A stretch of DNA of 64,000 nt from Maylandia zebra (GCF_041146795.1 NC_135178.1:7012844-7076843); one strand, 5' to 3'. Shown: positions 35,664-59,420, numbered from the stretch's first letter. Numbers and translations are program-made. The notes: a model not told the origin generated them from the letters alone.

Positions 35664-37052
35664 TAGAGATGGCACGATACCATTTTTTTATGTCCGATAC
35701 CGATACCGATATCATAAATTTGGATATCTGCCGATACCGATATGAATCTGATATAGTGTTTTTTAATCAACAAAACTGTTTTTTAAATATCTTGCTGCAT
35801 TTTGTATAAGTTCATACTCAAGTTTAAAACAACTACACTAAAGCTATTCTGTTATACCTGTATGCAAAAAAAATGTTTCATAGTTCAGCAATACTGATCA
35901 ATCTAATAAACTTAAACCTACACCATCCTCCCTATTCTGGTATTTTAAAGAGTACTTAGCATATATATTAAGCAACCTAACTAATAGGGTTCCAACTCCC
36001 AGCAACAATAAAAATAAATAAATAAAAAATAGGGAACCACCCCTCACGCTCCACCTCATGATGCTTAATCGACGTAATCAACCTTAATTTGATGCAGTGT
36101 GGAAAAAAAAATGCACAGAAATCAATTATTTTTCAAGAAATATTAAATAGATTCAACATCTTTCTTCAACAAAATTGCAGACTGCACAGATGGTACCTTC
36201 ACAAAGGAAAAAGTACTATAGCTTACTAGGGTATATATATATATATATATATATATTAGACTTAATAGTTACTATATACAGTAATGGACTTCTATTCATT
36301 TTGCATCAAATTAAAACTTTGGCTGTCAGATAATTATTTATTAAAAGCTAGACATTTTAAATGAGAATAAGAAAGAAAAGTATGTCTTTGTGCCCCCTTT
36401 TCCCTGTTAATGCCCTATCGGCCCCCCTGGCTAAACTTTGCTAGATCCGCCCCTGCACAGTTACCAGCGTCAGCTACGTAGAAAAAGATCCTCGAGTAGA
36501 AAGTAATATTAAATAAATTCTAACAACAGCTTATCAAGCTTAAACGTTCTGCTGTTGTTCAGCCGCTGGTTTCCTCTTTCTGGTGCAAAGTGGGCCAAAA
36601 GCAAACAAGAGAGACGTACTCCCGACAGAAAAGCCGATCAGCTGATCGTTAAGCAGTTTCATGATTGAAGTAGCAGCAAGAAGAGGCAGTCGTTTGTTAA
36701 GCTTAACGCAGGAATGCTTTACAAACATTCAGAGATGGACTTACACACTTGCTTTACTTCTCTCGGGGATAACTTTGTCGGAGATGAAATGCCGGGTTGC
36801 TAGCGAAGCTCCACATGCTATCCAGACCACCGACAGGTCCCGCATGCCACAGCCGCTCTATCACGTGATGCATACTGCTCCGACGTGCTAACGTTCTGAG
36901 GTGAGTTACGGCGTGTTGCAAGTTTTGTGAGGTGCTTTCGTGATATTTAATGGATCGGATTACATTTTTTATTTTTCTCCGATATCCGATCCAGTAATTT
37001 AGGTCAGTATCGGACCGATACCGATACGTAATATCGGATCGGTCCATCTCTA
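35664..37052. mobile_element. hAT-like non-autonomous DNA transposon, 1389 bp
   Basis: The ends TAGAGATGG (35664-35672) and CCATCTCTA (37044-37052) are inverted repeats, followed inward by CGATACCGATA-rich subterminal repeats on both sides. An exact 8-bp target-site duplication ATTATTAG flanks it (35656-35663 and 37053-37060), which is diagnostic of hAT-type insertion. A (TA)n run lies at about 36234-36256. No transposase frame is present. The perfect duplication suggests a fairly recent, unrearranged insertion. Confidence 0.88.
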
Positions 37053-38384
37053 ATTATTAGTAGGGTTTCTTTACCCCACGAAAGGAACCAGCTTCTGTCA
37101 AGTGTCCTTGGGTGCCTCTAGCCCCCAGAGCTAAGAACCAGTGCACCTTACGAATCAGATCTGAGCAGGAGCATGTGGTTAATGGCTAAGAATACACATG
37201 GAAAAGTAACAAGGTGACAAACCATTGTGCCACTGTTTACTTGCAAGTGCCACACACACTCGCACACATATCTACAGCTCTATCCTCCACTCTACTCACA
37301 CTTCCTCTCTCTCTCGGGTGCTTTCTGGGTAATGTCGAGTGACACGTTTTAAGCTGGAACTGTCAGCCCTGTGCATGTACCACTGAATGGCAGGGCCATT
37401 GAACGCCAGTGACAGATATATGCATACACATACACTTAATTTTACAATCCATACATACATACCCCCCCTCCCCCGTTACTGTCACTGGAATACTTCAGAG
37501 AGGCCTCAGTCCAATTTGTACTCAGATAGCATCTGCGCACACACACTAACCCAAACCATCCATAAGAAGTAAGCACGTGGTGTCATGTGCAGACAATCGC
37601 AAACACAGAGCTGACCTTGGTTGTTATAAGGCCCCCGTTTCTGTGCGTGCTTGCGTGTATTCGTTCATGAAACATTATCTACCATCACCCCACCACTTCT
37701 TCTCGTTTGCTCCTATCCTATCAGCACTCAGATCTTCTCTCTCTGTCAGCTGTGAAGCAGTCAGCAGCGCGTCCAGCCAGCCAAAAGTGGAGAGAAGAAG
37801 GAGGAGGAAAAAAAATCTGGAACATGATGCTCGGCGCTGTCAGGAATCTCTTCTTCGCTGACATTTGGATTTACACATCTCATTTTCTTGAGTGACAAAG
37901 TACATAAACACACGCTTCAAGTTGAGGAGCTTGGCAAGCTGCTCCCTTCCAGCGCACACACTCATGCAGACACACACACACGCATACATCCATACAGCCC
38001 TCACCATTTTTATTTTTTTTTGGGATGAATTTAAGAAAGGGGAGGGGGACAAGACATCTAGTCTTTGATCCATGCAGCTCGTGTAGTCTCGCTATGCTAG
38101 TGATGAGCGATGAGTCAAGTCAGATGGGGGATTTTTTTTTTCATTTGGAGCGTTACAGACGGTGGTAATAGGGAGGGGGAGTTAGCCGCAGGCTGCCTTT
38201 GTCCTACATAGGACTTCTCCAAGACTCCAACCAAACTGTGTGCGTACAGGAAGTGGCTCGGCCTGAGCCTCAACCAACCCGCTTCCTTCATCGTGTCCTC
38301 CTGCCTGCTGACAGCTTAAATGATGAGGTGACACACACCTGTCAACTGTGAGCCTGACACACCCTGACAGAAATACACAAACAT

Positions 38385-38388
<4 letters not shown>
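37053..38388. other. Gene-free stretch
   Basis: No exon or element recognised. Mixed intergenic DNA with short CA-rich patches near 37250 and 37970. Confidence 0.5.

Positions 38389-38481
<93 letters not shown>
38389..38481. repeat. (GT)46 microsatellite
   Basis: Uninterrupted GT array. Confidence 0.97.
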
Positions 38482-38483
<2 letters not shown>

Positions 38484-39318
38484 CCAGAATTTAAGAACAC
38501 AACTGCCCTGACCTGTATTTACACAGGAAGCAGCTGTGGCATACCTGAGAGCACAGTTTCATCTTCATTTTCCTGCAGGATTACTCAGCTTATGTTTGAC
38601 ACTCTGACTATAAATCAGTCATGACTGTCTGGCTAACACCCTGACAGCTACAAAATCACCTGTAAGTCTATTTGCGAATGCCAGGAATGTGACTTGCTGT
38701 TGAAGCTGTACACAAAGTGCACAATAAAGCTGTCAAAGTTATAAACAGTGTGGCAGGGCTCTGAACAAGACTTGGCCCTGTAAAGTTTGTGTAGCGTTGA
38801 TATAATGGTTAGCTCAAATGTCAGGCAAGTGTTGTCACTTTGTGCAATTGGATGTCAGCTGGTCTGATGCTGTAAATGTTCTTTTGTTTTATCTGGCCTA
38901 CTTTCAACAGTCTCCATTCAGCTCAGTGCGGCTCAGTATGGTGGACAGGCAAAAACTGCTATGTTTTCCATTCATTTTATTATAATCTTTGCATGAAATC
39001 TTAACATCCCTTTTCACTTTGTGAGAGAAATTCAGATTGTTTGAATTAAGTGACCCTCTAAAATTACATTTTAAAATATCTAGTGTAGTGCAAAAGTTAA
39101 AGTGTGATTCTTTGTAGTGACCTGCAGGGGGCGATTCTGGTAGTTGAAAATAAGTTTTTTTGTATTGAAGTGTTGGCCCTAGGCTCCCTTGATTTGTGGC
39201 TAAGGTGGTAATGGTTAAATCACCTAGCAACTCCACAAACCAGTGGGGGGTGACATCAGGACGGCTACATCCACTCATACAGTCTATGGTGTGGAGGAGC
39301 ATTCTGGACCCTGGGAAA

Positions 39319-39323
<5 letters not shown>
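38482..39323. other. Gene-free stretch
   Basis: No gene or recognisable element seen before the TA tract at 39324. Confidence 0.5.
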
Positions 39324-39363
<40 letters not shown>

Positions 39364-40371
39364 TCACTCCAAGTCCAGCACCCTGAGGCTGTACGCTAAG
39401 CGGGCGGAAGGAAGGGGGCCAGGGACTGGTGAGTGTCAGCACCACAGTCCAGGATGAGACAACAAACATCCAAGAATACATTGGGAAGATGGCCCCAACT
39501 GACCGAGTGCTCAGTGAATACCTCAGGCAGCAGAAACCCAAGAAAGAGGAGGGTAGAGATAGAGGAGGTGGCTGATATCCAGAAATCCTACCAGTGGCTG
39601 GACAAAGCTGGACTGAAAGACAGTACAGAGGCACTAATCATGGCAGCACAAGAACAAGCTCTGAGTACAAGATCCATAGAGGCTGGGGTCTATCACACCA
39701 GGCAAGACCCCAGGTGCAGGCTGTGTAAAGATGCCCCAGAGACAATCCAGCACATAACAGCAGGGTGCAAGATGCTAGCAGGCAAGGCATACATGGAACG
39801 CCATAACCAAGTGGCCGGCATAGTGTACAGGAACATCTGTGCCGAGTATAACCTGGAAGTCCCGAGGTCAAAATGGGAGATGCCCCCAAGGGTGGTGGAG
39901 AATGACCGAGCTAAGATCCTGTGGGACTTCCAGATACAGACGGACAAAATGGTGGTGGCTAACCAACCGGACATAGTGGTGGTAGACAAACAGAAGAAGA
40001 CGGCCGTAGTGATCGATGTAGCGGTTCCGAATGACAGCAATATCAGGAAGAAGGAACACGAGAAGCTGGAGAAATACCAAGGGCTCAGAAAAGAGCTCGA
40101 GAGGATGTGGAGGGTGAAGGTAACGGTGGTCCCCGTGGTAATCGGAGCACTAGGTGCGGTGACTCCCAAGCTAGGCCAGTGGCTCCAGCAGATCCCAGGA
40201 ACAACATCCGAGATCTCTGTCCAGAAGAGTGCAGTCCTAGGAGCATCTAAGATACTGAGCAGGACCCTCAAGCTCCTAGGCCTCTGGTAGAGGACCCGAG
40301 CTTGAAGGATAAACCGCCTGCAGGGGCGAGATGGGAATTTTGTGTTTAGATATATATATATATATATATAA
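39324..40371 (+). mobile_element. R4-clade (Rex6/Dong-like) LINE 3' part between two (TA)n tracts
   Basis: The LINE body, 39361-40349, is bordered on the left by (TA)18 (39324-39360) and on the right by (TA)11 (40350-40371). Only the C-terminal part of the single LINE ORF remains. The junctions fall exactly at the TA tracts, which fits either insertion into a TA microsatellite or TA-type tails. A second, more broken copy lies at 60070-61180. Confidence 0.8.
39433..40290 (+). pseudogene. R4/Rex6-like LINE C-terminus with restriction-like endonuclease
   Basis: From about 39560 the frame follows the family: VADIQKSYQWL; a zinc-knuckle-type CRLCKDAPETIQHITAGC (C-x2-C-x8-H-x4-C); YMERHNQVAGIVY; and the restriction-like endonuclease core, PDIVVVDK followed by VVIDVAVPND, the PD...D pattern of R2/R4-type elements. 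The last residues are LKLLGLW then TAG. Before 39560 the family frame (VSTTVQDETTNI, QQKPKKEEG) is different from the downstream one, so a deletion with frameshift separates them. The RT is absent. Non-functional alone, though the endonuclease domain itself has no visible break. Confidence 0.82.
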
Positions 40372-42079
<1,708 letters not shown>

Positions 42080-42665
42080 AAATTTTGAACAATGACGAAC
42101 CTTCTCAGGAGCAGCCGGCCTACCAAAATTACTCCAAGAGCACATCAACAACTCATCCAGGAGGTTGCAATAGAATCCAGAACAATATCCAAAGAACTGC
42201 AGGCCTCACTTGCCTCAGTTAATGACAGAGTTCATGATTCAACAATAAGAAAGAGACTGGGCAAAAATGGCATCCGTGGGAGAGTTCTGAGGAGAAAGCG
42301 GCTGCTGACCAATGTTAATTTTAAAAAATCTACATGGAAGATCTACAAAGAAGAGTGAACCAAAATCTACTTTATAGTGACAGAAAGACTCATTGAGCAT
42401 TATCACAAACACTTGATTACAATTCTTGCTGCCAAGAGTGGCACAGCCAGTTATTGGGTTTAGGCGGCAGCTGCTTTTTCACACTGTGTAGGTTTGGACA
42501 ACTTTTTTCTCTTATTAAATGAAATCATCATTTAAAAATGTTTTATATTTACTAAGGTTATATTTTTGTAATATTAAATTTTGTTTGATGACATTTGATT
42601 TGAGGAAACTTATAAGTGTGACAAATAGCGGGGCAAATAGTTTCACAGCAATGGTTTTACCAGTC
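42080..42665 (+). pseudogene. Tc1-like transposon, internally deleted
   Basis: The frame 42092-42358 encodes the N-terminal DNA-binding region of a Tc1-type transposase (RPTKITPRAHQQL, ISKELQASLASVN, HDSTIRKRLGKNGI), then stops. The catalytic DDE domain is missing. From about 42420 the sequence matches a Tc1 3' flank as I remember it (CAGTTATTGGGTTTAGG, CTTTTTCACAC, ATAAGTGTGACAAATA), with a terminal GGGGCAAATAGTTTCACA. No intact inverted terminal repeat pair seen. A dead element. Confidence 0.8.
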
Positions 42666-43249
42666 TGGACCCCTGCATTACTCTCACATGAAGACCATAT
42701 GATTAAGTGGTATTAATGTTGTGTTTTTTTCTACTCAAGTGAGCCCTGAAAGTACTTTCTACCAAAAGATGTCATTCACACAATCACACAAACATTCATG
42801 TAGCCCAGGACAATACATCACAAATCTTCCACATGATAAAGAAATGCTGCTGCAGTAAATAAAAGGTATCTTTGGGTTTAAATTATACAAAGTAAATGAG
42901 TAAAATTATGGAACTTAAATAGTTTGGTGTATTATGAATAGCCATGTGGGAGGGCTTCATCAATAGGAAAAGGTGTAAAACTTATAAATACAAATACAAT
43001 TAAAAGTCGAACATTTCTGTTCTCCATCACATTTTCCAAAGCTATCCAGTGGCCCAGATTAGAGTCTTTCCTGGGCTGATTCTGGCCCCCAGGCCTTATG
43101 TTTGACACCCTTGCTGCTGTAGGAGGAGTAGCAATTCATGTGACATGGACAGACAACAGATGCCATGCGATGGCTTGAGCTCGTTGGTTCTTTGGCGGGA
43201 CGAGCCAAAATTTGCTGTAAACAGTTAATGCAATGTTTCTTTTTTTAAC

Positions 43250-43350
43250 CACGTGAATTAAAGCTAAACATCTGCACTCCAAAAGCATCTTGACTGCGAC
43301 GGTGTAAAAAAATGTTGGCACTGCCCAAATACTTATGAACTTAATTGTAT
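43250..43350 (+). repeat. Second Tc1-like 3'-end remnant
   Basis: Contains GTGAATTAAAGCTAAACAT, CTGCACTCCAAAAGCATC and CAAATACTTATGAACTTAAT, the style of another fish Tc1 family's 3' end. No coding sequence remains beside it. Confidence 0.5.
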
Positions 43351-43964
43351 GTATGATGCAGTTATAAACTTGTTATGAACCCCCTGTGCAAAAAAATCAG
43401 GGGACAAGAAAAGCAATTATTTCCCAGTAGCTTTGGGCTGGGTGGGGTCCAACCCTCAGCTGTGCAGTAAGTCTGCTGTTGCGTATATAACTGAATTAAA
43501 CTTGAAGGCTCAGGGATGTGAGGCAATGAGGAATTCAGATGTGAGCGGTTAGTTTTTGATGTGCTGCCTTTTTAGATTTTTGAGAAACCTTCGAGGAACA
43601 CCTCTCTGCTGCCAGTTTGTTCTGCGTATATTAGAACCCACACAGGCTGCGATAAAACCGTTGGAGGTGTTCAAGCAAATTCAATAAAACCTTCAAAAGA
43701 GAAAGGTCATCATTTGACCTGCAGAAGTTCATTATCTTCAGCATTCACTGTGGGACCTTTTCAAAGGCTGTACATATGTACTGATTACACACTGATTACA
43801 TTTCTAAACCTTTGAGTCCTTTTATTTTGATCTTTTCTTACATTAAGGTTTAAGCAAAAGCAACAAATACAAGTTGCGTTAGCACAAGAGGAGCATTGCT
43901 CCCATCCTAGCATATACTGTATTTCCCTACCAGTCCTTCCAACACACACACACGATCATCACTG

Positions 43965-44115
43965 ACTGCGTGTGTGACTGTGGTGTGACAGAATGCCTTA
44001 ATTATGGATTAATTGTGTCATTAGCAGGTTTCTGCTGTTGGCACCACATTGGGCCTGTCAAGGTTAATTACTGGAACATGTTTATTTGCTGTCAGCCACT
44101 GCAGCAAGCTGTCAC
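43965..44115. promoter_or_regulatory. CNE-like candidate enhancer
   Basis: Repeat-free 150-bp block with densely packed homeodomain-type sites: GCCTTAATTATGGATTAATT, GTGTCATTAGCAGG and AAGGTTAATTACTGG. The look is of a conserved developmental enhancer. No target can be named from the window and conservation is not visible here. Confidence 0.3.
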
Positions 44116-47100
44116 TTGCATGGAAACACAGACAAACACACACGGACCCTGTTCACTCAAACAATTCACAGGGCACCTCTTGTCCCACAAGCCCTTGCCT
44201 CTTTCCTCTGAGATTTTTTTTCTGACTCGGCACACTTTGTACAGTGCTCAATCTGCACCTGGGAAAGAAGAGATATGCATTTTTAAAAATGAGATGAAGG
44301 CAGCATCCTTTTTGAACACATGGGTCTGTGTTCAAAGCGCTTGTTTCCAGTGCAGGGTTGCCCCATCCTCTACTTACTGCTGCAGGTGACCTACAGAAAG
44401 CCTGCAATGTTAGAGAATCTGTGAATCTTATACTGAAAGAACATATTCATCTGCAAGCAGTTGAATTTTGGCAAAATGGGCCGAATTTGTGGTGACTGAC
44501 TTATATTTTTTCTTACAAGATATACACTCATGATCACCTGAAGTAGGCACACCTTGCTAGCAATGGCAACAGCATCACAGAGTTGCCAGGCAACTCTGAC
44601 CGGACCGAGGCTTATATCTGCAGGAAATAAGGACTATGTAAAACATCCCCCATTATCCAGCGAAGGTCAAACTTTGAATTCAGTATAGACCACAAACAAA
44701 GATAAGCCCAAACTATCAGAACAAACTGGCTATAAATGAAAATGCCAAAAAAACAGCGGTCCTTCTACACCAGGTGCACCAGGTTTTACTATGAGGGCAG
44801 ATACAGTCTAGTATCGGTTTAAGCAGTGCTGGTGACATTTCCATGGTCAATTTATTTCCATTATTTGCACACTTTGCACACTCACCAAGTTTAATGTCAG
44901 TAAACAGTAAAGTTAAGCTGACATGCAGATGGGCAGTTCACCTCTTAGCCTGCCTTTGTCCAGTGTGTTCGCCAGGGTATACTTGGCAACATGGCTTGCA
45001 CATAAAACCATCAATTATTATATTTTTCTTCAGTATATGTACTGTTAACTGTGCTGAAATAAACAATAATGTGTTTTGGTCTTTGTAAGAGATAGAAGTT
45101 AGACAGAAGGTGTTGTTACAGCACAGACTAAGTCCATTTAAATAACACAACAGTATTTTATAAACTGGAGTACTGCTCTCCTTTCAATCCTAGGGCCTGA
45201 TAGACTCCTGCAGGTAGTCTTTGCAGTGCTTAACCTATGTAAGTGGCTAACATTGCTGCTGACATTTATGCTTGTGCTGGTGCGTTGTGTGTTCATTACC
45301 ATGTGGTTGTGTCACTGGGTTTTATTTGTTGTTAAAACAAATAAAATGCTGGGACTTTTTTCCCACTTTGGGTGTTGCCTCACATCAGATCCAACAGTTT
45401 CAGCAATCTTCCTCCAGGAATTTCTGGCTTTTGTGAGTACTTAAATTGATGCTATGATTATATTTAAATATATAATTTGATACCCTGATTATTATTCTTT
45501 AACTGACACACTCAAAAACCGCAGTGGAAAATCGATGCTATTGAACAGATCAGTGACAATCGTCATGGGCTGCGTTGACCCGACGTGTAGTTGCCTTTCT
45601 CAGGAGGTGCACCCTAGATGACAAATTATGACATATGGTTGAAAGGGATTTCTGGTCACATTGTAAGTTGTGATGCAGATTCCCTGCAGAAGCAGAACTC
45701 AGGCAGAGAAAGGGTTGTGCCGTAGGTTATGGTGTAGGGTTTGGGAGGGGTTTGCAGCTACAGCATAGATTTTGTCATGGATTTCCCGCTGAAGCCTAAA
45801 TCCCCAGTAAGTCTGCTTTTGGGGTTTGGAAGAAACATTTTAATATCACAATATATTGAGGTCATCATAAAAAATGCATCATATGGATGTCTTGTGTTAA
45901 AATAATCCCATATGAGTCATGAAAAACATCGTCACCAAGTTTTTAAATATTGTGTTGTGCATCTCAAGGACATCATATTCTAATGATGGCCCAGTTTTGG
46001 CTCTTAAGCTAGTGATTAAAAGTAGCCTTTAAACTAAAAGAAATGTGTATATATAATATATCATGTTAGCGTTTTAAAAAATGAACATTTAACTGATGTA
46101 ACTAGAGCTGAGACACTAAAGGTTAGAAGGCCTGAACGTGATAAAAGAACATTTACTCTGTCAGGGAGTGGATGTATTTCAGACCTGATGTAATACTTGA
46201 TAAAAGGGCTGAAACAAAGATAGCTATAAGCTGTTAGATCACAACAGCAGAAGTGTTTTTAAATGTTTAATTAGATCTGTATCCTCGCTCCCACACATTC
46301 TTCAGCTTTCTTTAACCAGTATGTGAGTATATTTCAGAGCAAAGAGTGAGCCTTTTGGAATTTTTTGGGTTTTGTTTCGTTCGAGTGCCGCAATAACAGC
46401 GGCAGAAAAAGCTGAGAGAAAGGAAGCGGGACAGACAAAAAGAGAAACCGAGCATGGCTGCTTTGATTGATTTCAGCTGTAATCTGCTCACTAAGTCATC
46501 TTCTGACATCTCTCTCTCCCCCTCCATCTCTAACAGACTCTCCGTCCATTAAAGCCCAGTCGGGTCCTGGCTGAGCAGCTGTGAAGAGACAAACCATTTA
46601 TCAGCCTGTCAGCTCTTGCTGCCTGTTATTCCAGCCAGCCAGACTGCATGGCAGTCCAAGACCCAATAACTCAGACTGAGGAGAGCTGGCACCGATACCT
46701 GACAACACCCATATGAACATACACATTAGTATATGTACAGCGCTTACTGAAATCTAAAAGACACCTGTAACGTTTGGAGTTTTTTATTAAGAAAAAAAGA
46801 GATAAACTTTCTATGTGTGTGTGAGAGAGAGAGAGAGCGTTAACAAGCTCTCACTCGCTCACTCTGATGTGACAGACAGCCATTTGACATGCTGACAGAC
46901 TAACTGATGGTTCTAGTCACACTGTGCTAAATAACAGCAAAGCAAGCCAGCTGCTCCACAGCAACCTGTAGGAAACATGGACTGAGGGCGCCATCTAGTG
47001 CCCAGGCCTTCATTCACAGGCCTCAAGCAGAGAGCCTGCAAGAATTCCAGTTAACTCATTTTAACTATATCGTTTTAGGAATATAGATCACGTGAGTGCC

Positions 47101-47284
47101 AATACATAATGAGCATCTCAGAATTAAAGGCCTGCGAATTGCTTACTGCACAGTGGAGCTGGGGCTAGTTGAGCCTGCTACTACAGGTCTGTGACCCGTT
47201 TTGTTTTCTGATAATCTAGCTGCCATATCACACCGTTCTGCCAGTTAAGAATGCATATGAAGTCACTGGTACCAAAGTCCAAAT
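44116..47284. other. Gene-free stretch
   Basis: No exon or RNA gene recognised over 3.2 kb. A second CNE-like candidate is about 46530-46680 (TCCATTAAAGCCCAGTC, CCATTTATCAGCCTGTCAG). Confidence 0.5.
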
Positions 47285-47375
47285 TCAGTTCAATTATATT
47301 CATATAGCACCAAATCACAACAGTTGCCCCAAGGTGCTTTATATTCTAAGACCCTACAATAAGCTGTATAAACAG
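47285..47375 (-). repeat. Fragment of the 2240-type fish repeat
   Basis: The plus strand shows ATAGCACCAAATCACAACAG and AGACCCTACAATAA, the reverse complement of the 3' end of the repeat at 2240-2475. Confidence 0.7.
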
Positions 47376-48939
47376 CTTACACAGACCCTTCAGGACCTGT
47401 GGTCCATTTGGTGTCTAAACTTGGATATAAGGAGCTTTAACCACAGACAGGCGGCACTGTTTATGCAGTATTAGCTTAAAGGTGTAGCCAGATCACTGTT
47501 GTGACGAGTGCAACTTACAGTATTAAATGTAGCATGAGTTTCTAAATGTGTATTTTTCTGTGATTTTGTTGTTTTTTTGGTAAACAGTCAACTCGCTCAG
47601 CAGCACCGTGGTGGAGTGAACAGTGCTGTAGCCTCATAGCAATAAAACATCAGGTTTTAAAATACCAGCTAAGAAGCATCAACAGGCAGCTTATACAGCA
47701 TTTCTCTTCCTAATGAAAGATCAAGTTTCACTGGTATAAACTGTTGGTTGTGTTGATGAAACATTACTAAGGTGTGTAACCTGACAGTTACAGTGTGGCG
47801 ACAGAGTACGTTTCCCATTGAAACATAAATCCCCAGCAAGTCTTTGCATTGTGTTTTCAGGGTTTCGAACAAACATCACTTTCTGAGAAAACACATGGTT
47901 GTGCTTTAAAAAAATAAAAAAATAAAAAATAAAAAATCACTTACAAGTCAAATGTCCTCTGACAAACTGTAAAAAGCTCCAGCCAGAAGGTGGTGGTAGA
48001 ACTGTGGGAAATCCTTTTTGTTTTATGAACTGGAATAAATGAGATGCTTTAATGAACCGAATATTAAAAGTCTAACAGACAACCTGAATGCACAGTTTGT
48101 TTTTTTTAATTAAAATTCAAATGTATCTTCAACTTTTTTTGTGCTGAAGCCATCTTGGCTGCGGCTCTGAAGGTAGAGCAGGTTGTATACCAACTGGAAC
48201 ATCTCTGGTTTGATCCGTGGCTGTTCCAGTCTCAATGTGGAAGTTATTGTTAAGCAAGACAACTGCAACTCCAAGTTGCTCCTGATACATCCATCAGTGT
48301 GTGTTAAAAAAAAAAAAAGTGCTGAGGTAAATGAGGATTGTAGTAACAGAGCGTTGTACATGTAAAGTTCATTTTCTTTATGAACTGTAACATTTTATGC
48401 ACGAAGTACAATAAAAATAAAGCTTTAAGTTCTTTTTTTTTAAGCTCTAGTTTTAGCTGCAGTGACTGACTTACTGTAATATGATTCTAAAAACACTTGT
48501 GTGCTTCATTTTCACCTTTGAAGCCATTAAGGGTTTTGCGATCACATGACCTGATTTATGTTTGACCACGTTTCTACATTTTGGTGAGATATCTGTTATC
48601 TGTGCGCTTTGGCACCAAATAAAGTTCCTCTGGTTCAGCCGGACAGAATCTAATGTCTTAAACACACAAGGCTGCAGATGTTAGAAGATTAAAGCGGCCG
48701 GTGGCTTAAAAAAAAAAAAAAAAAAAAAAAAAAGATTTGGCTGAACTGCGCCATGATACAGATCAGCAGGTTTTCTTCTTAACAAATATGGTCAAGTACT
48801 GGCAGGCTATAAGCAGCAAGACTTTTACAGATGTTTCGTGTGATGTGCTTAGAGTTTTGGACACAGTTGCCAAGATGCAGTATTTCCATTTGATGCTCTA
48901 ATATGACCGAATAAACAAAGGGGGGAAACAAACACAAAG
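47376..48939. other. Gene-free stretch downstream of tia1
   Basis: No exon recognised. A-rich patches near 47905-47940 and a 25-base poly-A near 48709-48733. The distal part of the tia1 3' untranslated region may reach into it. Confidence 0.45.
48709..48733. repeat. (A)25 homopolymer
   Basis: Uninterrupted adenine run. A matching direct duplication was not evident, so a retroposon tail is not proven. Confidence 0.85.
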
Positions 48940-50187
48940 TGTGGTTTATGTGCATTAGCATTTTAATTGGACAAAGCAAGAAAACATTGATTACAGTAGC
49001 AGAGTCATCAGTTCTCAGGACTAACACCTTTCGAAACAAAAAGGTCTGAAAAGGTCTGTAGGCACTGCCTAATTAAAAAGAGTATCTTGTCAGCTAAAAG
49101 AAACCAGCTCTATAAGGCAACAGTTACACAATGTAGGCCTCTCCATCTCTCTGGCAAAAAGAGCAAGTGTAAAGCTGAATACACTCAGATTTGTCTGATA
49201 TAAAATACTGGCGTTTCAATAGATATTTAAAAAAAAGAAGAAAAGAAACATCAGAAGTGTCAAACATGTTCACACTTTAACGTTTGAATCGTGTTAAATT
49301 TTAAAGTATGCACTGCATAGCAATGCTGTCTTATCCCTGCATGGAAGAGTCGCGTGTTGCACTGTGCCAGTGTCACCTTTGATAGTGCCACTCTGCTACG
49401 TACAATGTTCGAGTTAACTGTCGAGTTATCAAAACAAAAAATGAAAAGCAAGCACCCACAGTTAACAGTAGCATTTTACTTACATAGTTTCAAATGAATG
49501 GATGGCTATTTACACGTGGCGAAAAAAGTTTTGAGGCTGTCAGAAAGATATGAAGGAGAAATGGAATGCAAAAAAGAAAAGAAAAAAAGAAAAATGCTCT
49601 TGGTAGTCAAATTTTTCTGGGAAATCCAAGAGAGGAAAGAACTGTGCAATATTAATCTGCCCTTACAGAGAAACAGCAGTGGCAACAATCCCTGCAATTG
49701 TTTTTAATCCAAGAGAAAATTAGAACAAATTTCCATTCCTCAGATAATTAAGGATCATAACTTAGCATGACTCAGTTCCAAAAAAAAAAAAAAGAAAAAG
49801 AAACCTCTCAGTGGTCGAGAGGAAAGAAGTGAAAATGGAGGCAATCTGTAAAACCCGGGAAAAAAAGAGATTCTCCTTTACAGTTTTATAATTCATTTAC
49901 AGTTAACTTAAAAATGGTAAGAGCCCTGGTTCATGGACAGTCTTTCCTACCACAAATGGTGTAAATACCTGTGTGGGTCAAACTGCTGCTCCCTGGCTCC
50001 TGTTACCTCAGCCCACCCCAAGAAATCCCATTTACATCTCCACAGAAGTCACCCTTCTCATTAGATTCCACATCCCAGTAAAGTCTCAGTCCTGCCACAA
50101 AATGGAGGCAGTGTTACACAGCCCCGCAGGGCACCGTACAGCCAGCAAGAGGCTGATGGTTGACAAATCTCCCACCCTGCCCACTTA
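48940..50187 (-). other. tia1 3' untranslated region (extent uncertain)
   Basis: Sequence directly after the tia1 stop on the minus strand, with many A/T tracts and no competing gene. The variant poly-A signal ATTAAA occurs on the minus strand at 48962-48967 and again near 49700. I found no canonical AATAAA in this interval. The true end could lie elsewhere. Long, U-rich 3' untranslated regions are usual for this gene family. Confidence 0.45.
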
Positions 50188-59179
<8,992 letters not shown>

Positions 59180-59420
59180 CAAGGTTCAGTGGTTTCGTCC
59201 TGAGATAGCTTTAATCCAGTGACATACAAATGGTTTGTGCTGAACTTAGCGACCCGAACGTAAAGACTAAATCTACTATTTAATAATATATCTGCGGTCG
59301 ACTCTGCTCTCTCTGGCACACACCGCAGACAGCCTCAGTCTGATGCAAACAATAGGAAGTTGAAGATGGCGGAGGAGCAGCGTCAGCAGCGTCAACCTGC
59401 GCGCTGAAATTAAGCCAAAA
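59180..59420 (-). promoter_or_regulatory. tia1 promoter and 5' untranslated region
   Basis: CpG-richer than its surroundings, with no TATA box seen. It holds an ETS-type GGAAGT near 59355-59360 and a YY1-type AAGATGGCGG at 59363-59372 (both read on the plus strand). ETS plus YY1 sites within a CpG-rich housekeeping promoter would fit a start site in about 59300-59370. The exact start is not visible. Confidence 0.55.

Noticed and set aside
59365..59406. Short plus-strand frame starting MAEEQRQQ in the tia1 promoter
   Set aside because: Only 13 codons, overlapping a YY1-type site, with no splice context. Most likely chance in CpG-rich promoter DNA.
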